NCBI RefSeq assembly: GCF_002443255.2
Contig: NW_019211457.1
Coordinates: 30,743,309 to 30,807,308, forward strand
DNA length: 64,000 bases
Direction of reading: 5' to 3'
DNA from: Varroa destructor
Lineage: Eukaryota; Arthropoda; Arachnida; Mesostigmata; Varroidae
Below are positions 53,601-64,000 of the stretch, piece after piece. Under the pieces are notes generated by a model. That model was not told where the DNA came from, did no database searches, and worked only from the letters and a program-made list of their open reading frames with translations. The position numbers were made by a program, and so were the translations under genes. The first letter of the stretch is position 1, and the number at the start of each line of letters is the position of its first letter.

Positions 53601-56373
53601 AGAAAAATAGCGAAGTTTAGCGCATATCGATTTTTTTTCAAGAGAACAATGGAAAAAAACTAATTCGAAAAACTTCAATAACTGCCGCGTTCGCAAATGG
53701 TCTCCTCTCAATGACTACTTTATATATTAAATGCTTCAGACAGTGTCTTTTTTTAAAGAGCGGTTCAGCGATAAAAGTGAACTAGTATCTACTAGGGACG
53801 ATTATTTTTCGCTTCTGAGAGTCGAGTTGTAATTTTCCTGAAATAAACGTTACTGAGTGCCACAAAGATGCATTTAACATGTGGAGAAGTACCCTAAATA
53901 AGTTTACGCTCTGGTTTGGTCTAGTATACAACATTTATGGAATACCAATATTGGGTCTCACATGAGCTAATCAATCAACTCACTTAGCAATATTTTTGAA
54001 TTAAACATGTGACAAAAAAAGGAATTTTATTTTTAAACAAAGAAAAATTTGAAAAAAAAAATCTCTTTTTGAATACAAATATTTTCGTGTACTTTTTTTT
54101 ATTTACCGGTTTATGCGTTTTTTTTTTATTACTCTTAATAATATTTGTCTTTTTCCATCATTATTGTTCATATTTATTATTATTTTATTACGACGCACGC
54201 ATTCATTCGTATCACAGCCTGCTTTTTCATGTTCTGTTGCCACACAAAACTCTTATTTGCATTAATATTCATTCATTTCCGCTTTAAAGCAAAGATCATA
54301 ATGATATTATTAGAATGATGATAAGCAACTAGCAGTGTTTCTTCTCAATTCCAACAAGCACCTTTTACACAGATTTAATCACGAAATGCACAATATGTTA
54401 ATATATGCTCTCGTCTACCCACCAGGGTACATGGTAAAAATCATTACCTTTTTCTATAACCTTATGTCGGGACAGAAAACGCTATCGTCAAACTTTCTAG
54501 TAATTCCATTTCGAGCTGATACCAGCACTTTAGCTCAGTCTAATTTACAGTGGTACGTGGCAGAACACATAACAGATTCGAAACAACCTACCATCTTCGT
54601 GAGACACAAAAACATTGGGAAAGGCTTACACTCATGCATGCTTCATATTTGTTCAAATTGTTTTTCAAGCCAAGCGAGACATGAAACATGAGGAGCGAAA
54701 TCTTCAAACTTCACGATGAATCGCTTTGTCGTTCTCTTTTCTTGCTCGTACATAATGTGTACGTATTCTAAAAAAGATTAATGAAAGAGTAACTTGTTTT
54801 TTTTTTATCACGGGACGATAACTAATAACTTAAGAAAAGAAGAAATGAACGAAGCGGTTTGCAAACTACGAACAATTTTAATTAAATCGACACCGTCTAA
54901 GTGAAAAACAAAACATTTTCCCATTGGTAGCCTTTTGCTTAGCTTGGAAATTTTGCACAGGGTCATTAACAATCATAACTGTGATTGCTAGATTTAGCAA
55001 AGAAAAAATTGTTTCACAGAGCGGTGAGATAAACCTATCTACAATTTATCTATGTTTTGTTTTGTTGCGCATATGCTGAATCAATTTCAGATAACGCTTT
55101 TGGATTTACAATAGTAATAATTATTAATAGAGTAGTAAACTTTCTAAAAACTCGAATTTTAACAGATAACTTCCGCACTCAGTATATTATTCATTTCGCC
55201 ATCACGACCTGTCATTTATTGACAATTCTTTCGTTTCATCTCAGCAAAACGGTGCAAACCCAAGTAAATTTCGCGGTGGCATTTAGTGTTACTCTTGTGT
55301 ATGTCCGAGGTTACGTGTGCGTGTTTGGTGAGAAAAAATTATCTGCAGATAAAGAAATACATCACTTAGGTGTACGACAATTTACTCTTTATAAAATTCT
55401 CATTAAAAGACAATTTGGACCAAAATGGACCATTACCGACGAGAAGTTCATTACTGGATAGCATCAATATTTTAACCCAGAAGACTACCCAGGGGCCAAG
55501 GTTCACATGAGAGAGCTTATTATGGAAGAAATATACCGATAAGCTGGCACTTCTGATTTCGCTCTAAGCGCGCGTTCTCAGCGGATTGGACAAAAACGTC
55601 CCTAATTGAGTTGGGGTTTGCTTGTTGCAGCGACTACTATAAAATTGTGCAGTAAGATCAGCCAGGTTATAGTCCTCAGCATCATCTTCGACATAATTAT
55701 CGTAACCACTTTTTAATGCGGTGCTCTCACTCACCCTGCCGTAGATTCCCGTCCTGTTGTTTTGTTCCGTGACACCCCGTGGCCGTAATTGGGTACCGAA
55801 AATTGATCTTCTCCGAGCGACTTACATCGCTTCGCAATATTTTCCAGCTGCTTCGAAAATTCGAGTTTGAAATTGGCTTACCTAGCCGTTTACCGTCCAT
55901 AAGACGCCTTTCAGCAAGGCGTCGTTCAAACACAAGACTTGCCTTCGTGACAAGAACGCCTTTTCGTTGCGGTCCTGACTTTGCTCAAATCTTAGACGCA
56001 GTCATTTTACGGCGCATCTTCATAGTTATTACCACGGGCATTAGAGAACATCCCATGAGGCGAGAGCCTCGCGTCTTCTGGCCGTTCCTGCACACATTTT
56101 GCATGTATAGAACGCATCAAACCCACCCTGCCTCAGTAGGAAACACAGGGTTCCACACAAACTGAGCACAGCTGATCGTACGTAGAACTGACTGTTAACG
56201 TGCAGTGCGTTCATTTTAGCGTAAACAATCGAAAGTCCATTAGTAAATCGAAACAGAAGTGGTCAAGGCCAAGGTGAGATACATTCGTGGTCCACTGCGC
56301 ACCTACCAGATATTGCGGTATTAATAATAAGTATGTGGGCGGGTCGAATTTGCTGGAGTAATTACTTCTGCTG
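47650..56373. other. Gene-poor region, no gene recognised
   Basis: Strongly A+T-rich between about 47.9 and 55.5 kb, with a G+C-richer patch at 51.4-52.3 kb. The right end (about 55.7-56.37 kb) should hold the ADO 3' UTR. Open frames at 49385-49582 (minus) and 55057-55461 (plus) are discussed under findings and rejected items. Confidence 0.4.
51400..52300. other. G+C-richer patch
   Basis: Pyrimidine-rich at its left end, then mixed G+C-rich. Overlapping frames on both strands (for example 138 codons plus at 51744-52160) show no motif I know. Confidence 0.3.
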
Positions 56374-58994
56374 CTAGTTTTCTACCTCGTCATCATTTGA
56401 GCTACCGAGACGCGGCCCCTCGTACGGGAAGGTGTCACACCAAAAGTCATTGGGGGTTGGGACTTCTTGCAGGAAACACCGCTCGCCATCGCTGGTAGGC
56501 GACGCGGTACTGGAGAGGGCATAATAGGTGCAATCCCTCGATCCGCTGTCATACGGTGGAGACAAGACATCGAGAAACGCTACCGGACCGCCTTGGTCGG
56601 CTCTAACCTAGTGGTATGATTTTTTTTAATGGAGACCATAATTAATATAACTATTCTTATTTTTAATATTATTAATAGCTTGTTACGATATAGGCAAAAT
56701 ATTTCACTCAGTAACAGTAAATGAATATGAACTCTTTTTATATCTACAACAAAGAGCAACTGATAACAATGTATACTACGAAACTAATATAAACAAATGG
56801 TCAATTCGAATACGAAATTGGAAATGACATTTAATAATAGATAATGTAATGTTATCATTCTGTGCAACTATAACTGTATTATTGCATATAACATCATAAA
56901 CAACTTGCAGAATACAAAATTAATTAACTTTGGAGAAACAAAAATTGAAAACAAAGCTTTGTATAAATACCTCGTGTATGTTGCCTTTGTTAGGCGAGAG
57001 CCTGCATGGTTCATCGCGAGGTGACACAATAATAGGCTCGTGTCGAACGGCCTGCACGCCTCCACGACCCCGGCCAAAGATATAGGAAAATGCACTGCGT
57101 TGAGGTGCTGACGTCGGCGAAAATGACTCGATACGAACCGTACCGTGGAGTACTTTTAAAATACCCGTCATTCCTGGAAATGATATGAAAAAATATGTTT
57201 GCTTTCTTTTGATGAAAACACTGTGTTTAACTGGAGTCTAACTCACACAATGCTTAACCTAATAGCAACTTCGAACAAAAACGTTTTTACGAAAAAGATG
57301 ATACGTAATTATCTGATTAGAGTAAAGCACGCTATGAAAGCAGAATATGATATGAATTAACAAAAAAAACAAAAACTAAAAACAAATAGATGTTCATGAA
57401 GCTGTTTAGAGAAGCTCAACATGGTGCGTTCTATTAATCGCATAGTAGGTTCCTAGTTCAGGATCTTGTTAACTGGGAAAAATTTGTCCTAGAAGAGATT
57501 CCAATTGTATCAACTTCCGTTTTTGTTCGATAATTTTTGACTTCTGTAAGTATCGGCAATAACGAAGAAGCAAACTTGACTGTCTCACGGTTATTGTCTG
57601 TTGTGATGTTTCGTAGAAAAGTGAGTTCACTGTTTATGAATAGACGACAAAGCAAATTGTGAAAATTAAATGTACAAAGAAAATATAAGAAAAACTACTT
57701 ACACCCCACAATGCTGCACCTATGAAGAAAATACGGGATTCTTGTTCACTTATTTTACCGATCAGTCCTTTTTTAGACAAACAGTACTAATGGTATAATA
57801 TACGTATATACGTTAGCAAACGTTTTCGTCAATATTATATGGACCATAATAAATCAGTACGGCTTTTTTGTTCACCAAAATAACGGTTTATAAAAACCGA
57901 AAAAGACAAAAGTAAAAATTTCCATTATAGAGGTATAGAAATTGATATATATATAAAAAAATCTGAACATTATTGTTCATGAGAATGTTATCTGCCATTG
58001 GCTTTTATGTCGATCTCCCTACTAGACAATAGTAAAATAGATTTTAAAAACCCATGAATAAGCTATTTGTGCTTTCAATACGATTTAGTCCTTTTCTATG
58101 TAATACCTTAAACTCAGTTGCAGTAAATGTTCGTTTCAGTAGCTGAATAAGTTCTCAGTACAACTGCTCAATTTGCATTTCGGCGAAAAATTATCGAACG
58201 AAACTCATATCGTTGTGGTGGGTTCATATATGTACGGTGTAGAGTCGACAGAATTTCCTTTAAAAATATTATCTATTGTAAACACTGTAAATACATGCGG
58301 AATGTTCATTGCATGTTATTACTGCCTGAGCTATTACTAGCCTAAGCATTTTGGCTTTTGCGGCCAATACTACTGCCATAAGACATAGCTGCTCAAACGG
58401 CTAATTTGATCATCCCGCAGGACAGTGCGTCTACCTATACTCGATCTACCTATACTATAACATTAAATGTTTTCAAGATTATCATAAACATGTTGCCACT
58501 GCACCATTATGCAAACAGCTAATACTAGCCAACAACAGTGACCCGTAATAGATCACGTTTTCTCCGCAAACTCACATTTATATAATCCCTTTTCCTTACA
58601 ACACGTTTGCTTTAGTTAACATATCTATTCAGCGTTTTATAGATCTTACAGTTGCCTTTAGGAGACGAAGACAGCGCAGAGATTGGTGAGGAATTGAGCA
58701 GAGTTGCGGAAAAGACCTCTGGCACCTACCTGGATGGTTATGAAGCGGGATTCGACAACCCTGTTTGAGCACAAAAATTGTCACTGCGAAATCTTCATTG
58801 TCGAAAACGTTTATGTACAATACTGGCGCCTCGTAGTGCCGATGACGGCGAAATGTAGCCTCACCGATGCCCACGTCTTCGGCCGTCAGTTGGGAGACCA
58901 ACTTGTGCAGGGCGGTCACTTCTAGTTCGTTGCATGACCGATTCAAGAAGGCAATTCTAGCCTGGCGAATTATTCGGTGGATCAGGGATGACAT
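56374..58994 (-). CDS. ADO: 2-aminoethanethiol (cysteamine) dioxygenase, three exons
   Basis: A non-haem iron thiol dioxygenase of the PCO/ADO family. The family oxidises cysteamine to hypotaurine and N-terminal cysteines of proteins to sulfinic acid, which makes it an oxygen sensor feeding the N-degron pathway. I join exon 1 58730-58994, exon 2 56971-57173 and exon 3 56374-56607, giving 233 residues (human ADO has about 270). Junctions are CCAG/GTAGGT..TTTCCAG/GA and GAG/GTATTT..CACTAG/GTT, and the frame is kept across both. The cupin core is complete: PLHNHPG gives iron ligands His85 and His87, GNIHE gives His155, and RDCTYY supplies Cys182 and Tyr184, the pair that forms the Cys-Tyr cross-link in human ADO. 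The family signatures FLDVLSPPYD and the C-terminal NDFWC..PYEGPRL are present. The start ATG at 58994 opens a helical SLIHRIIRQAR segment typical of the family. No signal peptide is seen, so it should be cytosolic. Confidence 0.94.
56608..56970 (-). other. ADO intron 2 (363 bp)
   Basis: Phase 0, GTATTT donor and CACTAG acceptor on the minus strand. A+T-rich; nothing else seen in it. Confidence 0.88.
57174..58729 (-). other. ADO intron 1 (1556 bp)
   Basis: Phase 1, splitting a Gly codon right after the HNHP iron-ligand motif. The donor GTAGGT and acceptor TTTCCAG on the minus strand are both good. The interior is A+T-rich, with a short TA run near 57.95 kb and no nested gene. Confidence 0.88.
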
Positions 58995-61736
58995 GACTGA
59001 TGACTAGAAGCGGTATTTTGACTCGCAGTTGAACCCACTCACAACCCTACCTAGCCCACGACTTTCGTTGCTAGGTCCTCGAATCGTATGTTTGTATCTT
59101 GCGCTTATTTAAGTGTTGCCCGTAAGGGCCCTATAACCACCTAAAGGAATAATTTTGCTCAGTAAAATGTGATCGGGCCAATTGTACGTGACTTGCTCAA
59201 AGTCAGGTACCTTATTCCATCTAGCCGTCGTTAGCGGCGCTGTTTCTTTTAACATCTACGAAGGCTACGAATGAGACCTCGGTCTCATAGCAGTGATAAA
59301 GGTGCCACTAGCATCAAAAAGGGATACAACAGTCACACAGTGTTCTCGTAGTGTCTGTGGTGGCATAGAAATCGACACAGACACGCTACTGTTTAACAAA
59401 AGGATAATACGAATACAAGCAAGCGTTGAAAATCGTCACACAGGATATTCTCGTGAGAAGTAAGTTCGGCGGTGATAGATAATCTAACGTGTACAGACGA
59501 GCAGCTCGAAGCAGGTTAGTTCATGCAATTTGACCATTCGTGTCCTTCGCGTGGAAGGTAACCTTTTCATCGCAGATACGTGGACCGATGGTATTGTCTG
59601 CGCACATATTTTTTAATTATGGCTGCGACTACCGCAACCGGCTTCGCGCAGTTGCCAGGCTTTAGCTGCCGGATGGCTGCCTGTCTGGCGGCCTATGCTG
59701 TTGCCGCGTGGATTCTAAAAACTGAACATAGCTCATTATCCTGGATAGCAGACGGGGTAATATGTATGTGTTTGTCTACGTTTAAGAAAACTTCCCCTGG
59801 TCGAGGACGCCAACGCCGCCATTGATGTGTTGAAATACGGCGACGATCATTGTGCGTTTTACGAGACTCGAGAGCTCCCGGGGTGACTGTCGATAAAGCG
59901 CACAGGTTATCGTTTTTTCGTACTTCAAAAAAAAAAGTAGTTGGTAGCAATGGTTTCACGCTCTAACCTCAACGAATACTAGTCAGAGCCTTAGCGTAGA
60001 AGGGATAATGTATTGTGAACCTTTTTAGAGAGCACAGTAGGTGTCTTCGTCGTCGGCAACTTTAAGGTGCTACTTAATTTCATTGGTAAGTGAATGGAAT
60101 CATTTTCATGTATATATATACTTAAAAACCTTTAAAAATGAGTGGTGTGCTTTGTGTGTGAAACAAGTTTCTAGCTGTTAGAACTTTTTAGGGCCGATGC
60201 ACGATGCCAATTAAAAGCGAACCGATGTAACAGTTCCTCAGATAGGATGTGGGCTGTAGCAAACGGTCTAGTTTTTTTAATTGAAATATGAACTTAGTTA
60301 TAGGTTTCAATGAAGAACTTAGTATGTCGATGTCGATACTAAAAAAGTGGGTGTTGAATTAAAAGACAATGTAATGAATACGCTGTGTAATATCAGTTCT
60401 TCAAAACGCTGTAGTTTTTGTTGGCTTAACTCGTTTAGGTATTTATTTACCAAAATCAATTTTGACCAAACATCCAAGAAGACGCATATGAAGAGGAACA
60501 AAAATAATTCACTGTCAATTTTTTTTCATTTAGTTATAATGAATATTAATTACCGAAATAGTATCTAGGGGCTTCGTAATTGTATTTAGTACTTGTAACA
60601 AACATGATATACTTAGGCCAGTTAGGAAAAAAACAAGTAATTTTTTGGGCTTACCGTAGTTGTGTTAACTCTCTGAGTCATTTTTGGAAGGATAGAGATG
60701 AGAATAACAATACTGAGTTAACATGCAGATAATGTCTGTCACTTTAGCTAATAAAAATTCATTGTTTAGTTCACATTACTGTTATTAAAGATTGATGTTA
60801 TATGCATCCCGATTGTGCTGTACGATACTCTTTTCATAACTCTATTTGTCAGCCAATTTTTTATCGTGATCCGTTAGAAAATTTATAGTAGTGTCGAAAA
60901 CTTTTTTTAACTAATGCTAGTCTGTCTCAAATAAACATCCGCGTAACTCTGAGCTTAGGGGAATCTTCCAATTCCAACATTTCTTTTCTCCACATCATAA
61001 TGGAAGTCGGTACACCGCTTGTCGCATGTCTCGTAACAAGTCTATGTAGCCGTCTGTTATTAAGTCTACTACGCTGTTGTTAAAGAAGACGCTAAAAATA
61101 GTTGAAATGCCGTAATGCTTTTAGCCAAGTTTATCGAACACCAAACCCTCAATGTTTAATGAAATCCAACAGGGTCAAAGTGCCTAATGGTAATCGAGCG
61201 TTTGTATCTTTGTGATCAGTTCACGAGACGTTTGCCTGTCGCCTTTCTTTAAAAAAAGTTTTCAGGCAAAACCACCGCCCGAGGTAGGGTGCACCCTTCA
61301 GGTTCAAGGAGCCATCTGGCACAAATACATAGGGTGGCCTCGTTAGTCTTTGATTTCAGTAAAGTCAAAACAAAGTTGTTATTGAGAACGCGAATTTTTC
61401 GGAATATATAATGCATATTTCGATTTTGAACTCGCTTTCGTTCAACGCACAACGAACTTCGAACGGATCTGTAGAGGAAGAAGGGTGCTTATAGAGGAGT
61501 TGTATGTAGAGATAGACAGAATGGCGGAGTGGTAGTAATAAAGACCAGACGAAATAACCGGACATTACTTATGCATTTTAACATTAAGAATAATAATCGT
61601 AAGTTATTGCGTAAATTATGATCCTACTGATACAGGCATCTTGCGTAAATGTTGAGCCTGAAATTATAATAGCTAAATACGATATTTTCTTATGCTAAAA
61701 ATGTTTGCTCACTTATTGCCTATGGCGTGTTGAAGC

Positions 61737-61763
61737 ATATATATATATATATATATATATATA
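61737..61763. repeat. (TA)n microsatellite, left member of a pair
   Basis: Uninterrupted alternating AT run of 27 bases, followed by CCTAATCGCATG and TCTAAG. Confidence 0.95.
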
Positions 61764-61922
61764 CCTAATCGCATGTCTAAGTTGACAAAGCCCTATAATA
61801 GTAATAGTATAATAGAGGATGTTCGTACATCAGGCGAATGATGTGTAGTAATTGTGCTAATTAATCGATTAAAGGCGAAATATATATATATATATATATA
61901 TATACATGCGATTAGGTCTAAG
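61764..61922. repeat. Flipped 12-mer between identical flanks
   Basis: CCTAATCGCATG at 61764-61775 and its exact reverse complement CATGCGATTAGG at 61905-61916 are each preceded by a TA run and followed by TCTAAG (61776-61781 and 61917-61922). The flanks are in direct orientation and only the 12-mer is inverted. Confidence 0.9.
61880..61904. repeat. (TA)n microsatellite, right member of a pair
   Basis: Uninterrupted alternating AT run of 25 bases, followed by the reverse complement of the 12-mer that follows the left run. Confidence 0.95.
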
Positions 61923-62649
61923 GCAACAGAAATACATCGCGTTCCTTGCCTTCACTCAGTATTTCATATTTGTCTATTCTTTAATAATGATTACAGCGTT
62001 TCACCAGCAGTATCAACTGGATGCGTTACGTAACCGTACTGTGGTTACAAATGTATGAAACGCTGCGAGAAGAGGGCAGTCTAATATAATATGTAGGCAG
62101 TAGATAGCTGCCTGCACGGGCAAACCAATACAAGCTAATTAACCGTATTATTTCTTGCCACTACAGTTAGTTAGATAGCTCAAGTAACCATGCGTGACGT
62201 TGCATTTTCATGGAATGCCACTGTACGTAACACGTGGATCAGCCAAGCTGTATGAAAAACATTTGACTGCTACGAAAATACGCCGGTGCTTCTTTATATT
62301 ATGAAACAGACGAAAGTTCCTCGTTGAAGTCTCACTATGCGGCATGTGTTTACCCATTCACGTACCGAAAACGAGTTAAAATGGAAAATTAAGAACATAA
62401 ACCACCGCCGCCATCGGTCTCGCTACTCACTTTAAACTAAACAAAGATGTTGACTAGATGCTTGAGGAAATTTGCTTGTATTGAGTGCCTTTAATAAAAT
62501 CTAGCTAAGGATTAGAAACCCGAAGGAAAAAAGATCATTCAATCCGGTTTGTCTTGCTGTATTCCTTTAGAGTACTGACCGGTTCATCCATTGTGTTCTT
62601 CAAAAATGAGTGCAGTATAACGCTCTAATAAAAAATCGCTTGTTCAAGG

Positions 62650-62670
62650 CATTTTGCTCCATGTTTGCAG
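62650..62670 (+). promoter_or_regulatory. Splice acceptor just upstream of DHFR start
   Basis: A T/C-rich stretch ending TTTGCAG/GATCC lies 12 bases before the DHFR ATG. It suggests that a 5'-UTR intron ends here and that the transcript begins further upstream. The in-frame codons from the acceptor to the ATG carry no stop, so an N-terminal extension from an upstream exon cannot be excluded, but the family does not need one. Confidence 0.5.
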
Positions 62671-62682
62671 GATCCTTTCATA

Positions 62683-63261
62683 ATGGCTGTTCCTCCATTG
62701 TGCGCAATAGTGGCCGTCTGCAAAGCCTCGAAGGGTATTGGTAACAAAGGCAGTCTGCCCTGGGGCCGAAGCCTACCAAACGAAATGAAGCACTTTGCTC
62801 GAGTCACAACCAACACAACGGACCCAGACAAATGTAACGCAGTTGTCATGGGTCGCCGAACCTGGGAAAGTATTCCGGAAAATCGAAGGCCCTTACCACG
62901 TAGAATCAACATTGTTATCAGCAGTGGCCTTTGTCAGGAGTCGGTACCCGAGGGTGTAAAAGTGGCAAAATCATTTGATGAAGCTTTGGAGATTGCCGGT
63001 ACGGGCTGCTGTAAGGGGCAAAGTCGTGTGGAACGCATCTTTGTCATTGGAGGCACTCAGGTTTACGTTGATGCTATGCGACATCCGGCCATGGACACCG
63101 TCTATCTCACAGAAGTGTTAGGCCAATTCGAATGTGATACGTTCCTTAATATAGACACAAGGAAATTCACCGATATTGAAGATCCCGCTGTAACGAACGA
63201 AGAACAGGAAGAAAATGGCATTCGCTACAAGTATCGAGTTCTCAAGAAAATTCCCCAATAG
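62683..63261 (+). CDS. DHFR: Dihydrofolate reductase
   Basis: Reduces 7,8-dihydrofolate to tetrahydrofolate with NADPH, supporting thymidylate and purine synthesis; soluble. The 192-residue protein has animal DHFR length (human 187) and spans the whole domain without an intron. Visible motifs: IVAV (9-12), GIGNKGSLPW (18-27, the flexible active-site loop), LPNEMKHF with the catalytic acid Glu34 and Phe38, VVMGRRTWESIP (54-65, NADPH binding), RPLPRRINIVIS with Arg74 as the folate-carboxylate contact, VIGGTQVY with Gly123-Gly124 at the cofactor site, and YLTEV with Thr143. The residue equivalent to human Phe31 is Met35, a common variation. I chose ATG 62683 because it gives the usual short N-terminus; the reading frame runs upstream through the splice acceptor to a TTG. 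Absence of introns in the coding part may mean intron loss; it does not look processed, as no A tail or decay is seen. Confidence 0.96.
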   Translation: MAVPPLCAIVAVCKASKGIGNKGSLPWGRSLPNEMKHFARVTTNTTDPDKCNAVVMGRRTWESIPENRRPLPRRINIVISSGLCQESVPEGVKVAKSFDEALEIAGTGCCKGQSRVERIFVIGGTQVYVDAMRHPAMDTVYLTEVLGQFECDTFLNIDTRKFTDIEDPAVTNEEQEENGIRYKYRVLKKIPQ

Positions 63262-64000
63262 TGGACGTTTCCGAGAAGTAACATAAGGTTTCGAGTTTAT
63301 TCACGGACGCGGATGTCGGTATACGAGTTGTCTGAGAAAGCGAGACGTTAGACAGAAGACGTAAAATTGTCTTCTTTAATTGATAAATTTTGCATTTACT
63401 GAGATTGTAATTATATCTGCAAGGGCTGACTTTAATAAACTACGTGATGAACTTTTATGCTTATTTTTCCAAGTATTATAGCATACGCAGTGGATTCGTT
63501 CGTAAATAGCGTGACAAAATGTGTTTATTTGCGCAAGTTATCACAGCGTATATTCTAGCCGAAATATGTTGATCGCAAGCAATTATTACTTGAAATGTTA
63601 CAGCAAATATTTTGGAACTAAAGAAACTAAGTCGTCACCCTTTTCTTAATCAAATGTTGTATTCTGATATCGTTTTTACTATAGACAAAAACATACTATT
63701 TTCGCGGAAGGGCAAATAATGATAATTTTGTTAGCCTTTTTCTAGTGAAATGTTTGGCTTTACTAATAATGTAAGTTACATTTTGTGTCTGATTATATTG
63801 CGGACGGTTAGTGCAGTCAGACCGCGTACGACGAATAAGAAATGCTGGCTCATAATATGAAGAACGATAACTGAGCAGGTAATAATATTTAAGATCTCAA
63901 ATGGCATCTCAGAAACCTTACCATCATAGGGTTTTCATCCAGATATAGGGTTGCTACTTAAACTTATCACTAAATAAAAGTGTTAGTAAATCGCCTATGT
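63262..64000. other. DHFR 3' UTR and downstream DNA
   Basis: The first 170 bases are likely 3' UTR, ending soon after the AATAAA at 63434. The rest is A+T-rich with no gene seen. Confidence 0.5.
63434..63439 (+). terminator. Polyadenylation signal AATAAA of DHFR
   Basis: Canonical hexamer 173 bases after the DHFR stop codon and the first on the plus strand after it, followed by T/G-rich sequence as expected downstream of a cleavage site. Confidence 0.7.

Larger units (their letters stand above)
58995..62653. other. Divergent ADO-DHFR intergenic spacer
   Basis: It should carry the promoters and 5' UTRs of both genes, but I see no decisive TATA or initiator. A G+C-richer patch at about 59.2-59.9 kb has short protein-like frames I cannot assign. 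Two TA microsatellites with a flipped 12-mer lie at 61.74-61.92 kb. The stretch near 62.40 kb (CACCGCCGCCATCGG) is a possible upstream 5' exon of DHFR. Confidence 0.4.

Noticed and set aside
55057..55461. 134-codon plus-strand open frame in A+T-rich DNA
   Set aside because: Long for its composition, but hydrophobic and Phe/Ile-rich with no motif, no clear splice context and no neighbouring exon.
55727..56165. Overlapping frames of 68 codons (minus) and 128 codons (plus), with a GTAAGT donor on the minus strand
   Set aside because: They lie where the ADO 3' UTR should be, neither strand shows a known domain, and no partner exon was found.
1..64000. CRISPR array, rRNA operon, bacterial-type operons
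   Set aside because: No regularly spaced repeats, no rRNA-like sequence and no clustered long open frames; the window is eukaryotic.

Overview
This window looks like nuclear DNA from a small-genome metazoan, most likely an arthropod. It is A+T-rich, has spliced genes with GT..AG introns, microsatellites, tRNA-derived SINE-like repeats, and a decayed non-LTR retrotransposon tail of the type I associate with arthropod (especially mite and tick) genomes. There are no bacterial-style operons. Placing it in the Acari is inference.

Only two genes can be named with confidence, both at the right end. On the minus strand, 56374-58994 is a three-exon gene for 2-aminoethanethiol (cysteamine) dioxygenase, ADO; I joined it into a 233-residue protein with all iron ligands present. 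On the plus strand, 62683-63261 is an uninterrupted 192-codon dihydrofolate reductase gene (DHFR) with a strong splice acceptor just upstream and an AATAAA signal downstream. The two are transcribed divergently from a spacer of about 3.7 kb. I see no functional link between them beyond being housekeeping metabolic genes.

The first 56 kb is poor in recognisable genes. It holds the C-terminal tail of a LINE-like element (about 434-1000, frameshifted), a protein-kinase-like C-lobe remnant in three frames on the minus strand (about 21315-21957), five related SINE-like copies all in the same orientation (5.6 kb, a cluster of three at 36.4-37.55 kb, and 47.5 kb), a recent 97-bp tandem duplication (46497-46690), and several hairpins and microsatellites. 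Islands of visibly higher G+C and strong strand composition bias (about 6.2-7.5, 14.1-14.8, 19.5-20.3, 26.0-27.3, 29.7-31.9, 40.1-42.3 and 51.4-52.3 kb) interrupt the A+T-rich background. They could be UTR exons or promoters of long genes, but I could not assign any.

Most open frames of 60-160 codons here look like chance. A few that end at good splice donors are listed as findings, not as genes. I found no CRISPR array, rRNA, canonical tRNA gene, virus or toxin system.
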